A DNA stretch of 33,371 nt from CAYXDR01 sp046498185 (GTDB lineage: Bacteria > Desulfobacterota > DSM-4660 > Desulfatiglandales > Desulfatiglandaceae): positions 1-33,371 of the forward strand of contig JAWOBE010000002.1 in assembly GCA_046498185.1 (NCBI GenBank), in the 5' to 3' direction. Below, in pieces: positions 32,032-33,371 of this stretch. The notes below the pieces were generated by a model that saw only the letters and a program-made list of their open reading frames with translations, ran no database searches and had not been told where the DNA came from. Positions within the stretch are counted from its first letter, which is position 1. Every line of letters starts with the position of its first letter. Position numbers and translations under genes: made by a program.

Positions 32032-32631
32032 TTATGCCCCGTGGTGGTCGTCTACGTCTATTTGCCCCAGGAGCGTATCCACATCGAGACTGGAGTCGTA
32101 ATCGATGGAATCGAACGTGACACTGCCGATCTCGTGATGTTCGCCGTCGTAGAAAACCACCTTGGCCTTCCCGGCATCGTCACTGGTCAACTCGTAATCC
32201 ATGGAAACATCATCATCCGTTTTTTCAACGGAAACGTCCGATTGGAAGCCTGCTTCATCGGAAGCTTCTTCCTCCGCCGGGGCATCCGGGACGGTCCAAT
32301 CCAATCCAGCCAGAATCTCCCGGACATCGTTGGCGCTGGCTGACGCCGCGGCGATATCCGCCGGAGTGGCTTCCCCGAAAACATCCTCGTCAATGAGAAT
32401 ATCGCTCGATCTGCCGATATCCAGATGCTCGGGAGGGTCGCCATCGAGCACAATGGACACCCTGCCGTCATCCTCCGTCACAACGCGGTCGAACGAAAAG
32501 ATCGGCGCATTCACTGACAAAACTTTCACCATCCCGTCAGCGGAAACGGCCTTCACGTTCCCGTAAAGAACGCTGACCGTTCCGACCGCCTCGTTCCCCC
32601 CGGCAGCTTGGCCGCTTGCGGTGTCTGCCAT
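32032..32631 (-). CDS. Mini-LapA: retention-module protein with adhesin-like C-terminus
   Basis: A 199-residue acidic protein. Residues about 14-110 match the LapA-type N-terminal retention module (VGTVSVLYGNVKAVSADG, VLSVNAPIFSFDRVVTEDDG, ILIDEDVFGE), the plug that holds such adhesins in the TolC-like pore and that LapG cuts. Residues about 140-199 resemble the last part of the neighbouring RTX adhesin (GKAKVVF..., IGSVTFDSIDYD..., LLGQIDVDD), taken as the type I secretion region. There are no RTX or adhesive repeats between them. A clear LapG site of the [TP]AAG type is not seen; DIAAAS (92-97) is the nearest. A GGGAG site lies 8 nt before ATG 32631, about 100 nt downstream of the adhesin stop. 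It may be a retained plug, a regulator or a decayed duplicate. Confidence 0.75.
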   Translation of the reverse strand: MADTASGQAAGGNEAVGTVSVLYGNVKAVSADGMVKVLSVNAPIFSFDRVVTEDDGRVSIVLDGDPPEHLDIGRSSDILIDEDVFGEATPADIAAASASANDVREILAGLDWTVPDAPAEEEASDEAGFQSDVSVEKTDDDVSMDYELTSDDAGKAKVVFYDGEHHEIGSVTFDSIDYDSSLDVDTLLGQIDVDDHHGA

Positions 32632-32732
32632 CTTTAAATCTCCCTAATTTGATTTTTTCGCCTGCCACTACTTCTCTCAGCCTAGACCCAGCCTGTCCAA
32701 CGTGCCCTCGGATAGTCTTTGGTTTCCATTGC

Positions 32733-33371
32733 TTATGTTGTTCCATCATCTATTTCTAACTGTCCTAAAAGAGACGTTAGTTCATTACCTTCATCAAGGC
32801 CATCGTAATCGATATTATCGAAAGTGACACTGCCTAGTTCATTGTTGCTACTGTCATTAAGAACAAGCTCTGCTTTTCCGTTGTTATCTATAACCTCGTA
32901 TTTTGCTGGATCCAGGTCATTGATATGAGTGAAATCAATCACATCGCCTTGAGCCTCATCATAATCTATAATTGTGTCGTGCCCTTCACCGGCCTTGAAG
33001 ATATCGGCCCCGGATCCGCCGGTCATCGTGTCATCACCAAGCCCCCCGTCAAGGATGTCGTCACCTTCTCCGCCGACTAGAATATCCTCGCCGTCATAAC
33101 CGTAAATGATATTATTACTGGAACCGCCCCCCAACGCATCGTCGTCAGAAGTTCCTTCAATGGTTGAAGCGTTCTGCGCTGTGAGCGTGAAAGATCCGTT
33201 AACAGTATCTCCATCCGCGTCGGTTGCTGTGAAATCGAAATCAAAAGTTTCCGGCTGAGAGTCATCAAGAGTGAAGGTATCAATAGAAGTCATTTTGACC
33301 TTAGTGCCAGTATTCGCCGTCATTTCGACGTAATCAAGATAAGCTCCGTCAGGTGACTGAATAACTATATA
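32733..33371 (-). CDS. C-terminal end of a large RTX adhesin (type I secretion substrate), 5' part outside window
   Basis: The frame is open through the right edge, leaving 212 residues. It contains DADGDTVNGSFTLTA, an end-of-domain Ig-like segment, then calcium-binding RTX nonapeptides (GGEGDDILD, GGLGDDTMT, GGSGADIFK). A VCA0849-like secretion domain follows (HDTIIDYDEAQGDVIDF, LGSVTFDNIDYD, LLGQLEIDD). This is the likely cargo of the LapB-LapC-TolC system and the probable LapG target, but its N-terminus, where a retention module would be, cannot be seen. The ATG at 33321-33323 is an internal Met, not a start. Confidence 0.88.
   Translation of the reverse strand, partial: YIVIQSPDGAYLDYVEMTANTGTKVKMTSIDTFTLDDSQPETFDFDFTATDADGDTVNGSFTLTAQNASTIEGTSDDDALGGGSSNNIIYGYDGEDILVGGEGDDILDGGLGDDTMTGGSGADIFKAGEGHDTIIDYDEAQGDVIDFTHINDLDPAKYEVIDNNGKAELVLNDSSNNELGSVTFDNIDYDGLDEGNELTSLLGQLEIDDGTT

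Overview
The window looks like chromosomal DNA of an anaerobic Desulfobacterota-type bacterium (sulfate reducer or syntroph). This is inferred from a very large HdrA/HdrL-type flavoprotein joined to MvhD and Flx-like subunits, from selenocysteine use in two redox proteins, and from hexameric TCGGNN hairpin repeats that I associate with such genomes. No 16S rRNA or other decisive marker is present, so the taxonomic call is tentative.

Region 1 (1-7825, + strand) is an electron-bifurcation-type redox operon. It holds the 3' part of a fused HdrA-GltD-HdrA protein, MvhD (FlxD), two Fe-S subunits and an FAD/NAD(P) reductase (FlxA-like), and ends at a strong intrinsic terminator (7833-7886). Both hdrA (TGA at 130-132) and mvhD (TGA at 4656-4658) contain an in-frame UGA exactly where the family has a conserved Cys. 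Each UGA is followed 22 nt later by the apical loop of a small hairpin, as expected for bacterial SECIS elements.

Region 2 (7968-14801, + strand) starts with its own promoter and encodes SelB, the elongation factor that decodes such UGA codons. It is overlapped by yqeC and xdhC, which belong to the selenium-dependent molybdenum hydroxylase maturation set. lepA and hemW follow. Regions 1 and 2 thus put two selenoproteins next to part of the machinery that makes them.

Region 3 (14820-21125) is housekeeping. On the minus strand lie a Mut7-C-type protein, a two-piece RdgC-like pair and rlmKL (with an unusual His in the RlmK DPP motif); rsmG is also on the minus strand and murA on the plus strand. 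Two GC-rich TCGGNN hairpin elements (14851-14916 and 18906-19004) lie here. The first sits inside a MITE-like unit whose terminal repeats recur at 22968-23069.

Region 4 (21189-33371) is a Lap-type biofilm adhesin locus: TolC/LapE, periplasmic protease LapG, c-di-GMP receptor LapD with degenerate GGDEF and EAL motifs, ABC transporter LapB, membrane-fusion protein LapC and a LuxR-type regulator with a degenerate receiver. At the right edge, on the minus strand, are the C-terminal RTX/type I secretion end of a large adhesin and, just downstream of it, a 199-residue 'mini-LapA'. That protein joins a LapA-type N-terminal retention module directly to an adhesin-like C-terminus. Between transporter and adhesin genes lie two HicBA toxin-antitoxin modules with divergent promoters and a small antitoxin-like ORF.

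The strongest candidates for something new are the paired selenocysteine HdrA/MvhD operon beside selB, and the mini-LapA.
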